Positions 19,561 to 29,156 of a DNA stretch of 64,000 nucleotides are shown here, in pieces. The notes beneath the pieces were generated by a model that was given only the letters and a program-made list of their open reading frames with translations, had not been told where the DNA came from and made no database searches. The translations under genes were made by a program, and so were the position numbers. Position 1 is the stretch's first letter; each line of letters starts with the position of its first letter. This stretch comes from Sulfuricystis thermophila (GTDB lineage Bacteria > Pseudomonadota > Gammaproteobacteria > Burkholderiales > Rhodocyclaceae): NCBI RefSeq assembly GCF_004323595.1, contig NZ_AP019373.1, forward strand, positions 2,625,593 to 2,689,592, given 5' to 3'.

Positions 19561-20763
19561 TCAGCGTTTCATCAGGGCTTCGACCGGGTCGAGCCGCGCG
19601 GCGCGGTTCGCCGGCAGCACGCCGAACAGCAGTCCGGTGACGAGCGCGGTGATGAGCGCAGCAACCACCGCCCAATTCGGCGGATAGGCCGGCAGCACCG
19701 GCAAGGCGGTGCGCAGCGCGAAGGCGCCGGCCACACCGAGCAGATAACCGGCTACGGCGCCGGCGGCGGAAAGCAGCGCGGCTTCGGCGAGGAAGAGGTT
19801 GCGGATCGCCCGTCCTTCGGCGCCGAGCGCTTTCAACAGACCGATTTCGGCGGTGCGCTGCGTCACCGCGACGAGCATCACGTTCATGACCAGGATACCG
19901 GCCACGGCGAGGCTGATCGCCGCGATGCCGGCCACGCCATAGGTGAGCGTAGACAGGATGCGGTCGAAGGTTTTCAGCACTGCATCCTGGGTGATGACGG
20001 TGACATCTTCCTCGCCGTCGTGGCGCGCCTTGAGGATTTCGCGCGTCTGCACCTTCGCCTGCTCGATCAGCGAGCGGTCTTTCGCCTCGACGAGGATGCG
20101 GAACAGCGTGTTCGAGTTGAACATCGCCTGCGCCACCGCCACCGGCAGGATGACGATCTCGTCGGCGTTCATGCCCAGCCCCTGACCGCTTTGCGCCAGC
20201 ACGCCGATGACGCGCACGCGCCGGTCGCCGATCCTCAGCACCTGGCCGATCGCCGGCGTGGCGCCGAACAGTTCCGTCTGGATCTTGGCGCCGATCACCG
20301 CGACCGCGGCATTCGGTTCCTCGGCAGGCAGGAAACGGCCCTGGGCGAGCGCCATGCGCCGAAGCTTCAGGTAATCGGCGCTGGTGCCGACGAGCGTCAC
20401 GTCACGCAGCTTGCCGTTCCAGACGGCTTCCGAGGTGCCCACGGCGATCGGTGCAGAGCGCAGCACCGCCGGCGCACGCGTGAGCGCCTGGCTGTCCTCG
20501 ACGGTCAGATCGCGCGGCGTGCTGGTGATCGCATTCACCGGATTGAAGCCGCCGGTCTCGGAACGTCCCGGCAGGACGATCACCAGACTGCTGCCGAGCG
20601 AGGCGAACTCATTGACGACGTAACGGCGCGCGCCATCGCCCAGCGCGGTGAGCACCACCACGGCGGCCACCCCGATCGACATCGCCAGCACCATCAGTAA
20701 GGTGCGCAGCGGATAGCCGGTCGCGGCCCGCGTGGCGAAGCGCAGCGTGTCAGCCGGTTTCAT
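19561..20763 (-). CDS. MacB/FtsX-type ABC transporter permease (first of two)
   Basis: A 400-residue permease paralogous to the next gene, with the same layout: N-terminal helix (YPLRTLLMVLAMSIGVAAVV), periplasmic domain, and a C-terminal three-helix bundle. The matching loop is AEIGLLKALGAEGRAIRNLF and the ending is LPANRAARLDPVEALMKR. It overlaps the ATPase gene by 14 bases. With its partner it probably forms a heterodimeric permease, in contrast to MacB, where ATPase and permease are fused and homodimeric. Confidence 0.85.
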   Translation of the reverse strand: MKPADTLRFATRAATGYPLRTLLMVLAMSIGVAAVVVLTALGDGARRYVVNEFASLGSSLVIVLPGRSETGGFNPVNAITSTPRDLTVEDSQALTRAPAVLRSAPIAVGTSEAVWNGKLRDVTLVGTSADYLKLRRMALAQGRFLPAEEPNAAVAVIGAKIQTELFGATPAIGQVLRIGDRRVRVIGVLAQSGQGLGMNADEIVILPVAVAQAMFNSNTLFRILVEAKDRSLIEQAKVQTREILKARHDGEEDVTVITQDAVLKTFDRILSTLTYGVAGIAAISLAVAGILVMNVMLVAVTQRTAEIGLLKALGAEGRAIRNLFLAEAALLSAAGAVAGYLLGVAGAFALRTALPVLPAYPPNWAVVAALITALVTGLLFGVLPANRAARLDPVEALMKR

Positions 20764-21430
20764 CGACGATCTTGCGCCCGTCCTGCATCACGATGCGTCG
20801 CCGCGCCCGGGCGCCGAGGCTGGCATCGTGGGTGACCATGATCAGCGTCACGCCATTGGCATTGAGCGTCTCGAGCAGTTGGACCACCTCGCTGCCGGTG
20901 GCGTGATCCAGGTTGCCGGTCGGCTCGTCGGCGAGGATCAGTGCCGGCCGCATGATCGTCGCGCGCGCGATGGCAACGCGCTGGCGCTGGCCGCCGGAGA
21001 GCTGGTCGGGCCGATGATCGGCACGGTTGGCGAGACCGAAATCCACCAACGCTTTATCGACGCGTTGCGTGCGTTCGGCCGGCGGGATGCCGGCGAGCAT
21101 CAGCGGCAGCGCGATGTTCTCGGCCGCCGTGAGCCGTGGCACGAGATGGAAGCTTTGGAACACGAAACCGATCTTCTCGCGCCGCACGCGTGCCCGCTCG
21201 TCGGCGGAGAGCGTCGTGACGTCGCGCCCTTCGAGCCGGTAAGTGCCGGCATTCGGCCGATCGAGCAGCCCCAGCAGGTTGAGCAGCGTCGATTTGCCCG
21301 AGCCCGAGGTGCCCATCACCGCGAGGTATTCGCCAGCCTCGACGACGAGATCGAGGTTCGCCAGCGCATGCACTTCGCTGTCACCGAGGCGGAAGACGCG
21401 CTCGATGCCGGAGAGCTCGATCAAGGGCAT
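20750..21430 (-). CDS. ABC transporter ATP-binding protein (MacB/LolD type)
   Basis: A 226-residue ATPase that powers the two permeases. It has Walker [11 protein letters not shown], the Q-loop [17 protein letters not shown], signature [14 protein letters not shown], Walker [13 protein letters not shown] and the H-loop MVTHD. It starts [13 protein letters not shown] at 21430, sharing one base with the adaptor stop (TGATG). Longer in-frame starts would lie inside the adaptor gene. It acts with the adaptor to drive export or lipoprotein-type extraction; substrate unknown. Confidence 0.92.
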   Translation of the reverse strand: MPLIELSGIERVFRLGDSEVHALANLDLVVEAGEYLAVMGTSGSGKSTLLNLLGLLDRPNAGTYRLEGRDVTTLSADERARVRREKIGFVFQSFHLVPRLTAAENIALPLMLAGIPPAERTQRVDKALVDFGLANRADHRPDQLSGGQRQRVAIARATIMRPALILADEPTGNLDHATGSEVVQLLETLNANGVTLIMVTHDASLGARARRRIVMQDGRKIVDETG

Positions 21431-22587
21431 CACTTGCCCCCGGCGGCGGATTCTTCGACGACGTGCGCGCCGGGCTTGATGCCTTCCTTCTCCAGCGAGA
21501 GCACGATGCGGCTGCCGGCGCTCAAGCCTTCGCGCACTTCGGTCCATTCCCAGTTGGCCAGCCCCGGCTTGATCTGCCGGGCTTCCAGCCGATCTTCGGC
21601 ATCGACTGCCAATACGCGGTTGCCTTCCTGCAGCGCGGCAGTGGGAATGCGCAACACGTCGTCGCGGGCTTCGAGCAGGATTTCGACGTCGGCGCTGTAG
21701 CCGACCAAGAGACCCTTCGCCTCGTCGGGCGTATCGAAATCGACTTCGACATCGACGGTGCGCGCCTGCTTCTCGACCGCCGTCACATACGGCGCGATGC
21801 GCCGCACGTGGCCGGAGAAAGTACGGTTCGGATAGGCGTCGAGACGGATGCGCACGGCCTGCCCCGGCTTGATCTTCGGCGCATCGAGCTCGTCCATCGG
21901 CGCCTTCACATAGAGGCACGAGTCATCGATCAGGTCGATCGCCGGCGGCGTCGGCACGCCCGGCGGCGAAGGCGTCGAATATTCGCCGACCTCGCCGACG
22001 ATCTTCGCCACCGTGCCGGCAAAGGGCGCGACGATCACGGTGCGCCCCAGATCGGCGCGCGCCGCAGCGAGCTGGCGTTCGCTGGTCTGGATGTCCTTCC
22101 TCGCGCTGATGCAGCCGGTGCGTCGCGCCTTGGCCTCGGTGCGCGCAGCCTCGGCGCGCGAGGTGGAGATGAAGCCTTTGGCCGCCAGCGTTTCCTGACG
22201 GCTCGCTTCGCGCTCCGCGTTGTCGGCGACGGTGCAGGCTTCATTGGCGCGGCTTTGCGCAGTGGCGAGCTGCGCCTCGGCGACCTGCACGCGCGCCGAC
22301 AAGTCGTCGCGCCATAAGCGCATCAGCACCTGGCCGGCTTCGACCCGGTCGCCTTCCTTGACGCCGAGATATTCGATGCGCCCGCCGAGGATGGTCGACA
22401 ACTTGGTGCGCTGGCAGGATTCGATGCTGCCGGCGCGTGTGTTGGCTAGCGTGGCCTCGACCTTGCCCGTGGCGACGGTATGGAGCCGCACCGGGATCGG
22501 CTTTGGTCGCGTGAACCACCAGCCAGCGGCGCTGGCGAGGGCAATGATGACGAACGCAATGAGGCTACGGCGCAGCAATGGGTTCAT
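21430..22587 (-). CDS. Periplasmic adaptor subunit (HlyD/MacA type membrane fusion protein)
   Basis: A 385-residue membrane-anchored adaptor. The N-terminal MNPLLRRSLIAFVIIALASA is an uncleaved signal anchor. Two halves of a biotinyl-lipoyl domain flank a coiled-coil hairpin with an unusual cysteine-containing stretch (RRTGCISARKDIQTSERQL); a beta-barrel follows. The C-terminal domain ends GAHVVEESAAGGK. It would link the inner-membrane permeases to an outer-membrane channel, as MacA does with TolC; no TolC gene is in the window. It is the first gene of the operon. Confidence 0.86.
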   Translation of the reverse strand: MNPLLRRSLIAFVIIALASAAGWWFTRPKPIPVRLHTVATGKVEATLANTRAGSIESCQRTKLSTILGGRIEYLGVKEGDRVEAGQVLMRLWRDDLSARVQVAEAQLATAQSRANEACTVADNAEREASRQETLAAKGFISTSRAEAARTEAKARRTGCISARKDIQTSERQLAAARADLGRTVIVAPFAGTVAKIVGEVGEYSTPSPPGVPTPPAIDLIDDSCLYVKAPMDELDAPKIKPGQAVRIRLDAYPNRTFSGHVRRIAPYVTAVEKQARTVDVEVDFDTPDEAKGLLVGYSADVEILLEARDDVLRIPTAALQEGNRVLAVDAEDRLEARQIKPGLANWEWTEVREGLSAGSRIVLSLEKEGIKPGAHVVEESAAGGK

Positions 22588-22614
22588 GGACTCGAACTTT
22601 GGAATGAGATCGTG

Positions 22615-22639
22615 AAACTCGGCGGTAGTAAGACGGCAC
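22615..22639. repeat. Degenerate repeat A copy (19/25)
   Basis: AAACTCGGCGGTAGTAAGAC followed by GGCAC matches the repeat at 19 of 25 positions. It lies in the 73-bp gap between the adaptor gene and the GGDEF/EAL gene, where all the better intergenic copies also sit between gene ends. It is probably an old, eroded copy. Confidence 0.55.
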
Positions 22640-22660
22640 CCCGGTGGCCTGGGTTCCATT

Positions 22661-24241
22661 TCAGCCGGAAAGGCGCCGCCAGTGGGCGACGAAGGCATCG
22701 GCCGGCTGGGGTTGGCTGAAATAATAGCCTTGAATCTCGTCACAGCCGAGCCGGCGCAGGAAGTCGACCTGATGGGCCTGATCGACACCCTCGGCCACGG
22801 TGGTCAGGCCGAGGCTGCGGGCCAGCGACAGGATGGTGCGGATGATTGCCTCGTCGTCGCCGCGGCCGCCGATGCCGGTGACGAAGGCACGGTCGATCTT
22901 CAGCGTATTGACCGGCAGCTTGCCGAGATAAGACAGCGATGAATAGCCAGTGCCGAAATCGTCGATCGCCAAATGCACGCCCAGGCCATGCAGTCTGTCG
23001 AGGATCGACAACACGTTGCCGATGTTCATGATCACCGATTCGGTGATCTCGAGTTCGAGCGCGGCCGGATCGAGGTTGGTCTCGGCCAACACCGTGCGCA
23101 CCAGGGCGACGATGTCGATGCGCTCGATCTGCTTCACCGAGAGGTTCACCGACACCTTCGGAATCGCCAGCCCGGCTGCGCGCCAGGCGACCATCTGGCG
23201 ACACACCTGGCGCAGGATCCATTCGCCGAGCGGCACGATGATGCCGGTTTCTTCGGCGAGGGGGATGAAGCGCACCGGGGCAACCTCGCCGAGCTCGGCG
23301 CTGTACCAGCGCAGCAGCGCCTCGGCGCCGGTGGGCCGGCCGTCGGGCGAGACTTTCATCTGGTAATGCACGGCCAGCTCGTTGGCCTCGATGGCCTTAC
23401 GCAACAGGGCTTCGAGACGGTTGCGCTCACGCGCGTAGGTGGTCATTTCCGGCGAATAGAAATGGCTGCAGCCGCGACCAATGGCCTTGGCCTGATACAT
23501 CGCCGTGTCGGCATTGCGCACCAGCGTGTCCACGTCGGTACCATCGTCCGGATAGAGGCAGATGCCGATGCTGGCCGAGACGAACAGCTCGTGCTCGAGG
23601 ATGTCGAACGGCTGGGCGAGCAGCCCGAGCAGTTTCTCCGCAACACGCCCGGCTTCAGCGGAATCATTGACATCTTCGAGGATGCAGACGAATTCGTCGC
23701 CGCCCAGCCGCGCCAGCGTGTCCGAGCTGCGCAGATGACCGGCGAGACGATGCGCCACGGCGATCAGGAGCTCGTCGCCCACGCCGTGGCCGAGCGTGTC
23801 GTTGACCTCCTTGAAACGGTCGAGATCGATGAACAGCACCGCGAGGCGACGCTTGCCCCGTGCGGCCAGCGCGAGGCTGTGCCTCAGGGTCTCGATGAAC
23901 ATCAGCCGGTTCGGCAGGCCAGTGAGCGGATCGTGGTGGGCGAGATGATCGAGACGCGCTTCGGCATTGCGTCGTTCGATCACTTCGGCCTCCAGCTCAC
24001 GGGTGCGCTGCTTGACGCGGTCATCGAGCTCGCGGTTCGCCGCTTCGAGTGCCCGGCTCTGCTGATCGAGAATCCCCTGCGCGCGGCGCACGACCAGCAG
24101 CTGGAACAGGAACAGCAGCGTCAGCACCGCGAACACGGCGTTGCGCACCGCTTCGCTCTCGAAATATGCGCCCACCAGGCCGCCTGCCAGGGCGATGAAG
24201 ATGAAGGACAGGGTCGAGAAGTAGCGCGTCAGGCTGAACAT
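22661..24241 (-). CDS. Membrane-anchored GGDEF-EAL cyclic di-GMP protein
   Basis: The 526-residue product carries two N-terminal hydrophobic segments (FSTLSFIFIALAGGLVGAYF and one near residue 45), a coiled coil (about 60-95), a GGDEF domain with the intact ARLGGDEFVCIL motif, and an EAL domain with TGAEALLRW, NLSVKQIE, AIDDFGTGYSSL and QGYYFSQP. Both domains look catalytically competent, so it may make and degrade c-di-GMP. A longer ATG at 24277 would add 12 residues ([12 protein letters not shown]) encoded by repeat A. The start at 24241 is preferred because it begins just upstream of the first membrane segment. Confidence 0.88.
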   Translation of the reverse strand: MFSLTRYFSTLSFIFIALAGGLVGAYFESEAVRNAVFAVLTLLFLFQLLVVRRAQGILDQQSRALEAANRELDDRVKQRTRELEAEVIERRNAEARLDHLAHHDPLTGLPNRLMFIETLRHSLALAARGKRRLAVLFIDLDRFKEVNDTLGHGVGDELLIAVAHRLAGHLRSSDTLARLGGDEFVCILEDVNDSAEAGRVAEKLLGLLAQPFDILEHELFVSASIGICLYPDDGTDVDTLVRNADTAMYQAKAIGRGCSHFYSPEMTTYARERNRLEALLRKAIEANELAVHYQMKVSPDGRPTGAEALLRWYSAELGEVAPVRFIPLAEETGIIVPLGEWILRQVCRQMVAWRAAGLAIPKVSVNLSVKQIERIDIVALVRTVLAETNLDPAALELEITESVIMNIGNVLSILDRLHGLGVHLAIDDFGTGYSSLSYLGKLPVNTLKIDRAFVTGIGGRGDDEAIIRTILSLARSLGLTTVAEGVDQAHQVDFLRRLGCDEIQGYYFSQPQPADAFVAHWRRLSG

Positions 24242-24249
24242 ATGGCTGT

Positions 24250-24274
24250 GTGCCGTCCCGCCAGCGCCGAATTT
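24250..24274. repeat. Repeat A copy touching the hemL stop codon
   Basis: A 24/25 match in inverted orientation (GTGCCGTCCCGCCAGCGCCG then AATTT). Its last base is the first plus-strand base of the hemL stop complement, so on the hemL strand the sequence reads through TGA into the repeat. It also provides a possible upstream start for the GGDEF/EAL gene. Confidence 0.85.
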
Positions 24275-25554
24275 CACTGACCGGCGAACACCGCCTCGGC
24301 CGCCGCCACCGTCGCCGCGATGTCGGCTTCCGTGTGCGCGGCAGAGACGAAGCCCGCCTCGAAGGCCGAAGGGGCGAGATAGACGCCTTTTTCGAGCATG
24401 GCGTGGAAGAAGCGATTGAAAGCCTCCCGGTCGCAGGCCATCACTTCCGCATGGGAAGTGGGCGGCGTGGCGGCGAAATAAAGGCCGAACATGCCGCCGA
24501 CCGACTGGGCAGAGAACGTCACGCCATGCTTATTCGCCGCCGCGACGAGCCCGGTAACGAGCGCACTCGTCTTCGCGCTCAAGCCTTCAAAGAACCCCGG
24601 CGCGGCGATCTTCTTCAGCGTCACCAGCCCGGCGGCAACCGACAGAGGATTGCCGGACAAGGTGCCGGCCTGATAGACCGGCCCCAGCGGGGCGATCTTT
24701 TCCATGATCTCGCGCCGGCCGCCGAAGGCGCCCAGCGGCAGGCCGCCGCCCACCACCTTGCCGAAGGTGGACAGATCGGGCGTGATGCCGTAGAGCCCCT
24801 GCGCCGATTGCGGCCCGACGCGAAAGCCGGTCATCACTTCGTCGAAGATCAGCACCGCGCCGTATTGCGTGCACAGCGCGCGCATCGTCGCCAGGAACTC
24901 GGGCTTGGGCGCGACGAGGTTCATGTTGCCGGCCACCGGCTCGACGATCACACAGGCGATCTCGTTGCCATGCTGGCGGAAGGCGTCGCTGAGCTGCTGC
25001 GCATCGTTGTAGTCGAGCACCAGCGTGTGTTTGGCGAGATCCGCCGGCACACCGGCCGAAGAAGGGTTGCCGAAGGTGAGCATGCCGGAGCCGGCCTTGA
25101 CCAGCAGGCTGTCGGCGTGGCCGTGGTAGCAGCCTTCGAATTTCACCAGCATGTCGCGGCCGGTAAAACCCCGCGCGAGGCGAATCGCGCTCATCGTCGC
25201 CTCGGTGCCCGAGGAGACGAGGCGCACCATCTCCAGGCTCGGCACGCGGGAGACCAACAGCTCCGCGAGCTCGATCTCGGCTTCGGTCGGCGCGCCGAAA
25301 GAGAGCCCCTTCGCGGCGGCTTCCTGCACGGCGCGTACCGTGTCGGGATCGGCATGACCCAGGATCAGCGGTCCCCAGGAGCCGACGTAATCGATGTAGC
25401 GCTTGCCGTCGGCATCCCAGACATGGGCGCCTTCGCCGCGCGTGAAGAAGCGCGGCACGCCGCCTACCGAGCGGAAGGCGCGCACGGGGGAATTGACGCC
25501 GCCGGGGATGGTGGTTTGGGCGCGGGCGAACAGTGCTTCGTTGCGGGTAGTCAT
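24274..25554 (-). CDS. hemL: Glutamate-1-semialdehyde 2,1-aminomutase
   Basis: HemL converts glutamate-1-semialdehyde to 5-aminolevulinate with PLP in the C5 pathway to heme. The 426-residue length is typical. PLP and active-site signatures are [48 protein letters not shown] and the PLP-lysine segment [18 protein letters not shown]. It overlaps thiE by 4 bases (ATGA), so thiD-thiE-hemL is one unit, a combination common in betaproteobacteria. The stop abuts repeat A. Confidence 0.96.
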   Translation of the reverse strand: MTTRNEALFARAQTTIPGGVNSPVRAFRSVGGVPRFFTRGEGAHVWDADGKRYIDYVGSWGPLILGHADPDTVRAVQEAAAKGLSFGAPTEAEIELAELLVSRVPSLEMVRLVSSGTEATMSAIRLARGFTGRDMLVKFEGCYHGHADSLLVKAGSGMLTFGNPSSAGVPADLAKHTLVLDYNDAQQLSDAFRQHGNEIACVIVEPVAGNMNLVAPKPEFLATMRALCTQYGAVLIFDEVMTGFRVGPQSAQGLYGITPDLSTFGKVVGGGLPLGAFGGRREIMEKIAPLGPVYQAGTLSGNPLSVAAGLVTLKKIAAPGFFEGLSAKTSALVTGLVAAANKHGVTFSAQSVGGMFGLYFAATPPTSHAEVMACDREAFNRFFHAMLEKGVYLAPSAFEAGFVSAAHTEADIAATVAAAEAVFAGQ

Positions 25555-26210
25555 GAACGGTGTTCCTTGAACAGCTGATGGAATTTTTCGGCCTGCTTCC
25601 TGATGTCCATCGCGTCGAACAGATCGGAGAGCACGGCGATCATGTCGGCGCCGGCCTCGAACACCTGGCGGGCATTCTGCGTCGTGATGCCGCCGATGCC
25701 CACCACCGGCACCGAAAAACGTCGTTTCGCCTCGCGGATCACCTCGAGCGAGGCGCGCGTCGCCTGCGGTTTGCTGACCGAGGGGAACAGGCTGCCGAAG
25801 GCGATGTAATCGGCGCCGGCCTCCACCGCGACTTCGGCGCGCGCCAGGTCGTCGTAACAGGAGACGCCGAGGATGCGGTTCGGGCCGAGCGCATTGCGCG
25901 CCGTCTCCAAACTGCCGCCCGGCAGGTCATCGCGGCCGACATGAGCCCCGTGGGCGCCGATCTCGACCGCCAGCCAGACGTCATCGTTGATGATCAGTTT
26001 CGCGCCATGGGCATTGCAGACTTTGAGCAATGCACTCGCCTCGATGCGGCGCAGACTGGGCGGCGCCATCTTGTTGCGATACTGCACCCAACGCACGCCG
26101 CCGGCGAGAGCGCTTTCGACCAGCGCCAGGAGGCGCGGCAGCAGGTTGTCGTCCGGCGTCAGCGCATAGACGCCGGAGAGCGCCAGCTCACCTTCCGTCG
26201 AGTGAGACAT
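25551..26210 (-). CDS. thiE: Thiamine phosphate synthase
   Basis: ThiE couples HMP-pyrophosphate and the thiazole phosphate to form thiamine phosphate. The 219-residue product has the TIM-barrel motifs [31 protein letters not shown], the [13 protein letters not shown] stretch and [20 protein letters not shown]. The start at 26210 lies inside the 3' end of thiD (23-base overlap), and longer starts would run further into thiD. It acts directly after ThiD in the same pathway. Confidence 0.94.
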   Translation of the reverse strand: MSHSTEGELALSGVYALTPDDNLLPRLLALVESALAGGVRWVQYRNKMAPPSLRRIEASALLKVCNAHGAKLIINDDVWLAVEIGAHGAHVGRDDLPGGSLETARNALGPNRILGVSCYDDLARAEVAVEAGADYIAFGSLFPSVSKPQATRASLEVIREAKRRFSVPVVGIGGITTQNARQVFEAGADMIAVLSDLFDAMDIRKQAEKFHQLFKEHRS

Positions 26211-27042
26211 AGTCGACCTCCGCCGTGGGATCATCCGGCCGGAACGCGCTGCGCCACAGCCGGTTGGGCACATATTGGCCCATGCCCGGCCGGAAACCCG
26301 CGGCCAGACTCTGCCAAGTGTATTCCTGCGCCGTGCGCACCGCATCCGGCATCGTTTGCCCCCAGGCGAGATTCGCGGCGATCGCCGAGGCGAGCGTACA
26401 GCCCGAGCCGTGGAAGCTGCCGGCCAGGCGTTCCCACCGGCAGCTTTGCACCGGACCATGTGAGCCATAGAGGGTATTCACGACGCAGCTGCCCGGCTCG
26501 TGTGTGCCGGTGACCAGCACATACCGGCTGCCGGCATCGATCAGGCGGCGCGCGCATTCCGACAGATCCGCCGTCGCCGGACCGAGCTCCTGCGCCAGCC
26601 GCCGCGCTTCGAGGCTGTTCGGTGTCAGGATGTCGGCGAGCGGCAGGATCAGCTCGATCATCGCATCGACGGCATCCTCATCGGCGAAGGCATCGCCGCG
26701 GCCGGAGGCCAGCACCGGATCGAACACCACCGGCGTATCGGGATAATCCGAGAGCACCTCGGCCACCGCGGCGATTGCCTCGACGCTGCCGAGCAACCCG
26801 AGCTTGAAGGCGGCCACCGGCATGTCTTCGAGCAACGCCCGCGCCTGGGCCGCTACCCATTCGGCATCGAGCGGCAGCATGTCTTCGACGCCGACCGTGT
26901 CCTGCACCGTGAGCGCGGTCACGACGGTGACCGGCTGGCATCCGTGCGCGGCGAGCGTGAGCAGATCGGCCTGCAGTCCGGCCCCGCAGGTCGGATCGGA
27001 TGCGGCGATGCTCATGACGACGGGGGGGATGGCGTGGGGCAT
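26188..27042 (-). CDS. thiD: Hydroxymethylpyrimidine kinase/phosphomethylpyrimidine kinase
   Basis: ThiD phosphorylates HMP and HMP-P to the pyrophosphate used by ThiE. The 284-residue ribokinase-fold protein has SIAASDPTCGAGLQADLLT at the N-terminus, FDPVLASGRGD in the middle and the catalytic segment FHGSGCTLASAIAANLAWG. It is the first gene of the thiD-thiE-hemL unit. No TPP riboswitch is visible in the 56 bases before it. The start at 27042 was chosen because upstream in-frame codons fall in the photolyase gene region without a ribosome-binding site. Confidence 0.94.
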   Translation of the reverse strand: MPHAIPPVVMSIAASDPTCGAGLQADLLTLAAHGCQPVTVVTALTVQDTVGVEDMLPLDAEWVAAQARALLEDMPVAAFKLGLLGSVEAIAAVAEVLSDYPDTPVVFDPVLASGRGDAFADEDAVDAMIELILPLADILTPNSLEARRLAQELGPATADLSECARRLIDAGSRYVLVTGTHEPGSCVVNTLYGSHGPVQSCRWERLAGSFHGSGCTLASAIAANLAWGQTMPDAVRTAQEYTWQSLAAGFRPGMGQYVPNRLWRSAFRPDDPTAEVDYVSLDGR

Positions 27043-27098
27043 GGCAGGTGAATACGGCGCGCGGCAGGGTTGCGCCGATTGTAACCGAAAGGCCCGTG

Positions 27099-28505
27099 TC
27101 AAACGGGCGCGCGCAGCCGGCCAAAACGTGCCAGCGTGCGCGCCCGCGCCGCCGCGTGATCGACGATCGGCGCCGGATAAGCGGCCGGCGGTGTCGGCAT
27201 CTTCCACGGGGCATGGATGAACTCGTCCGGAACATCAGCCAGCTCCGGCACATAGCGACGGATGAACTTCCCCTGCGGGTCGAATTTCTGCGATTGCGTC
27301 ACCGGATTGAAGATGCGAAACCACGGCTGCGCATCGCAGCCGGTGCCTGCCGCCCACTGCCAGCCACCGTTGTTGCTGGCCAGTTCATAGTCGAGCAGCC
27401 AACGCGCAAAGTGGGCTTCGCCCAAGCGCCAGTCGATGCCGAGGTCCTTGGTCAAGAAGGAGGCCGAGATCATGCGCAGACGGTTGTGCATCCAGCCGGT
27501 TTGCAAGAGCTGCCTTTGCGCCGCATCGACGAGCGGGTAGCCCGTGCGTCCCTCGGCCCAGGCGGCGAACAACTCGGGCGCTTCATCCCAGGCCAGCGCG
27601 TCGAATTCGCGCTTGAAACAGTGCGTGACGACATCGGGACGCTGCCAGAGGATCATCTGGTAGAACTCGCGCCAAATCAACTCGCTGAGCCAGGCTGCGG
27701 CGCCCGCGCCGTCAGGGGTCAGACTGCGTTCCCGCGCCAAGGCGACCAGACGCCGGATCGACACCGTGCCGAAGCGCAGGTGCGGCGACAGATAGGAAAC
27801 GCCCTTGACGGCGGGGAAATCACGCGTGGCGTGATAGCGGTCGATGCGCGTCAGGAAATCCTCGCACAGCCGCTCGCCACCGCTCATGCCGCAGGGAATC
27901 TTCAAGTCGGTCGGTGCGAAACCGATTTCCTGCAAAGTCGGCGCTGGTGGGACGGCACCGGGGAAGGCGAGCTGTCCCGGCTTGGGCGTGCAATCGTGCT
28001 CGGCGAGATCGAGCGGCGTCAATCTCGCCCGCCAGGCCCGCGCGTAGGGGGTGAAGACGGAAAACGGTTTGCCCTCGCGCGTCGAAATCTCGTCGCGCTC
28101 GAAGATCGTCTGGTCTTTGTAATCCGCGAAGCGCCGGCCGTCGGCCGCGAGCGCCTGCGCCACGGCTGCATCGCGTCGGCGGGCAAACGGCTCGTGGTCG
28201 CGATTGGCATGCACGCTGGCCACGTCGAGCGCTGCCGCGAGCCGGGGAATCTCCTCGACGGCCCGGCCATGACGGACGATCAGTCCGCCGCCCTTGGCCC
28301 GTAGTGCGGCATCGAGCTCCAGCACCGCGCGGTGGATGAAATCGACCCGCCGATCGGTCTTCGGCAAGCCGGCGAGGAGGTCGGTGTCGAAGACGAACGC
28401 GCAAAACACCTTCCCGGCTGAACGCAAGGCGGCAGATAGCGCCGCATGGTCGAAGTCGCGCAGATCGCGGCGGAACCAGACGAGGGCGACCGAGTCTTTT
28501 TCCAT
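27099..28505 (-). CDS. phrB: Deoxyribodipyrimidine photolyase
   Basis: A 468-residue class I CPD photolyase that uses FAD and an antenna chromophore to split cyclobutane pyrimidine dimers with light. The N-terminal Rossmann domain starts [20 protein letters not shown]. The FAD-binding helical domain shows [44 protein letters not shown] and [21 protein letters not shown] repeat A copy (27934-27958) is read in frame as GAVPPAPTL in the interdomain linker. It diverges from yqgE with 27 bases between the starts. Confidence 0.96.
   Translation of the reverse strand: MEKDSVALVWFRRDLRDFDHAALSAALRSAGKVFCAFVFDTDLLAGLPKTDRRVDFIHRAVLELDAALRAKGGGLIVRHGRAVEEIPRLAAALDVASVHANRDHEPFARRRDAAVAQALAADGRRFADYKDQTIFERDEISTREGKPFSVFTPYARAWRARLTPLDLAEHDCTPKPGQLAFPGAVPPAPTLQEIGFAPTDLKIPCGMSGGERLCEDFLTRIDRYHATRDFPAVKGVSYLSPHLRFGTVSIRRLVALARERSLTPDGAGAAAWLSELIWREFYQMILWQRPDVVTHCFKREFDALAWDEAPELFAAWAEGRTGYPLVDAAQRQLLQTGWMHNRLRMISASFLTKDLGIDWRLGEAHFARWLLDYELASNNGGWQWAAGTGCDAQPWFRIFNPVTQSQKFDPQGKFIRRYVPELADVPDEFIHAPWKMPTPPAAYPAPIVDHAAARARTLARFGRLRAPV
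27934..27958. repeat. Repeat A copy (24/25) inside phrB
   Basis: AAAGTCGGCGCTGGTGGGAC followed by GGCAC, one change from the consensus. Because phrB is on the minus strand the copy is translated in the Pro/Ala frame (AVPPAPT). It falls in the linker between the antenna domain and the FAD domain, a variable region in photolyases. Confidence 0.88.
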
Positions 28506-28532
28506 GGCGAGAGATTACAATGGGCAAAGACC

Positions 28533-29120
28533 ATGAGCACGAGCAACTTCGAACCCGTCAGCCTCGCGAATCACTTCCTGATCGCGATGCCGTCGATGAC
28601 CGATCCGCATTTCGCGCGCACCCTCACCTATGTGTGCGAACACAATGCCGAGGGGGCGCTGGGCATCATCGTCAACAAGCCGCTCGAGATCGATCTCGGC
28701 ACGCTGTTCGAGCGTGTCAGCGTGCCGCTCTCGCGCGGTGAACGGCTGGAGCGCTATCGCAATCTGCCGGTCTATTTCGGCGGTCCGGTGCAGACCGACC
28801 GTGGCTTCGTGCTGCACCGGCCGGCCGGCCAGTGGCAATCGACGCTCATCGTCAGCAGCGAGATCGCCCTGACCAGCTCGCGCGACATCCTCGAGTCGAT
28901 GAGCGAAACGGGCGAACCCGCCGACGTGCTGGTTTCGCTCGGCTATGCCGGCTGGGCGCCCGGCCAGCTCGAATGGGAACTGTCGCAGAATGCCTGGCTG
29001 ACCGTCGCCGCACAACCGGACATCATCTTCTCGCTGCCGCCGGAAGCGCGCCTGCCCGCCGCGATGCGGCTGTTGGGCATCGATTTCAGCCAGCTCTCCG
29101 AAGTCGCCGGTCATGCTTGA
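28533..29120 (+). CDS. YqgE/AlgH family protein
   Basis: This 195-residue protein belongs to the YqgE/AlgH family (UPF0301), whose function is not firmly known. Family motifs are [53 protein letters not shown] and [15 protein letters not shown]. Start MSTSNFEP at 28533 is chosen because upstream in-frame codons run into phrB. A TACAAT -10-like hexamer lies at 28516-28521. The next gene is ruvX, the usual partner; a 7-bp tandem repeat lies between them. Confidence 0.92.
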   Translation: MSTSNFEPVSLANHFLIAMPSMTDPHFARTLTYVCEHNAEGALGIIVNKPLEIDLGTLFERVSVPLSRGERLERYRNLPVYFGGPVQTDRGFVLHRPAGQWQSTLIVSSEIALTSSRDILESMSETGEPADVLVSLGYAGWAPGQLEWELSQNAWLTVAAQPDIIFSLPPEARLPAAMRLLGIDFSQLSEVAGHA

Positions 29121-29121
29121 C

Positions 29122-29149
29122 AGAGGTCAGAGGTCAGGGATCAGAGGTC
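29122..29149. repeat. 7-bp tandem repeat between yqgE and ruvX
   Basis: Four head-to-tail units AGAGGTC, AGAGGTC, AGGGATC, AGAGGTC, with a partial fifth (AGAG), lie immediately after the yqgE stop. They end 7 bases before the upstream GTG start of ruvX. The AGAGG parts could serve as ribosome-binding sites. Confidence 0.8.
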
Positions 29150-29156
29150 AGAGCTT

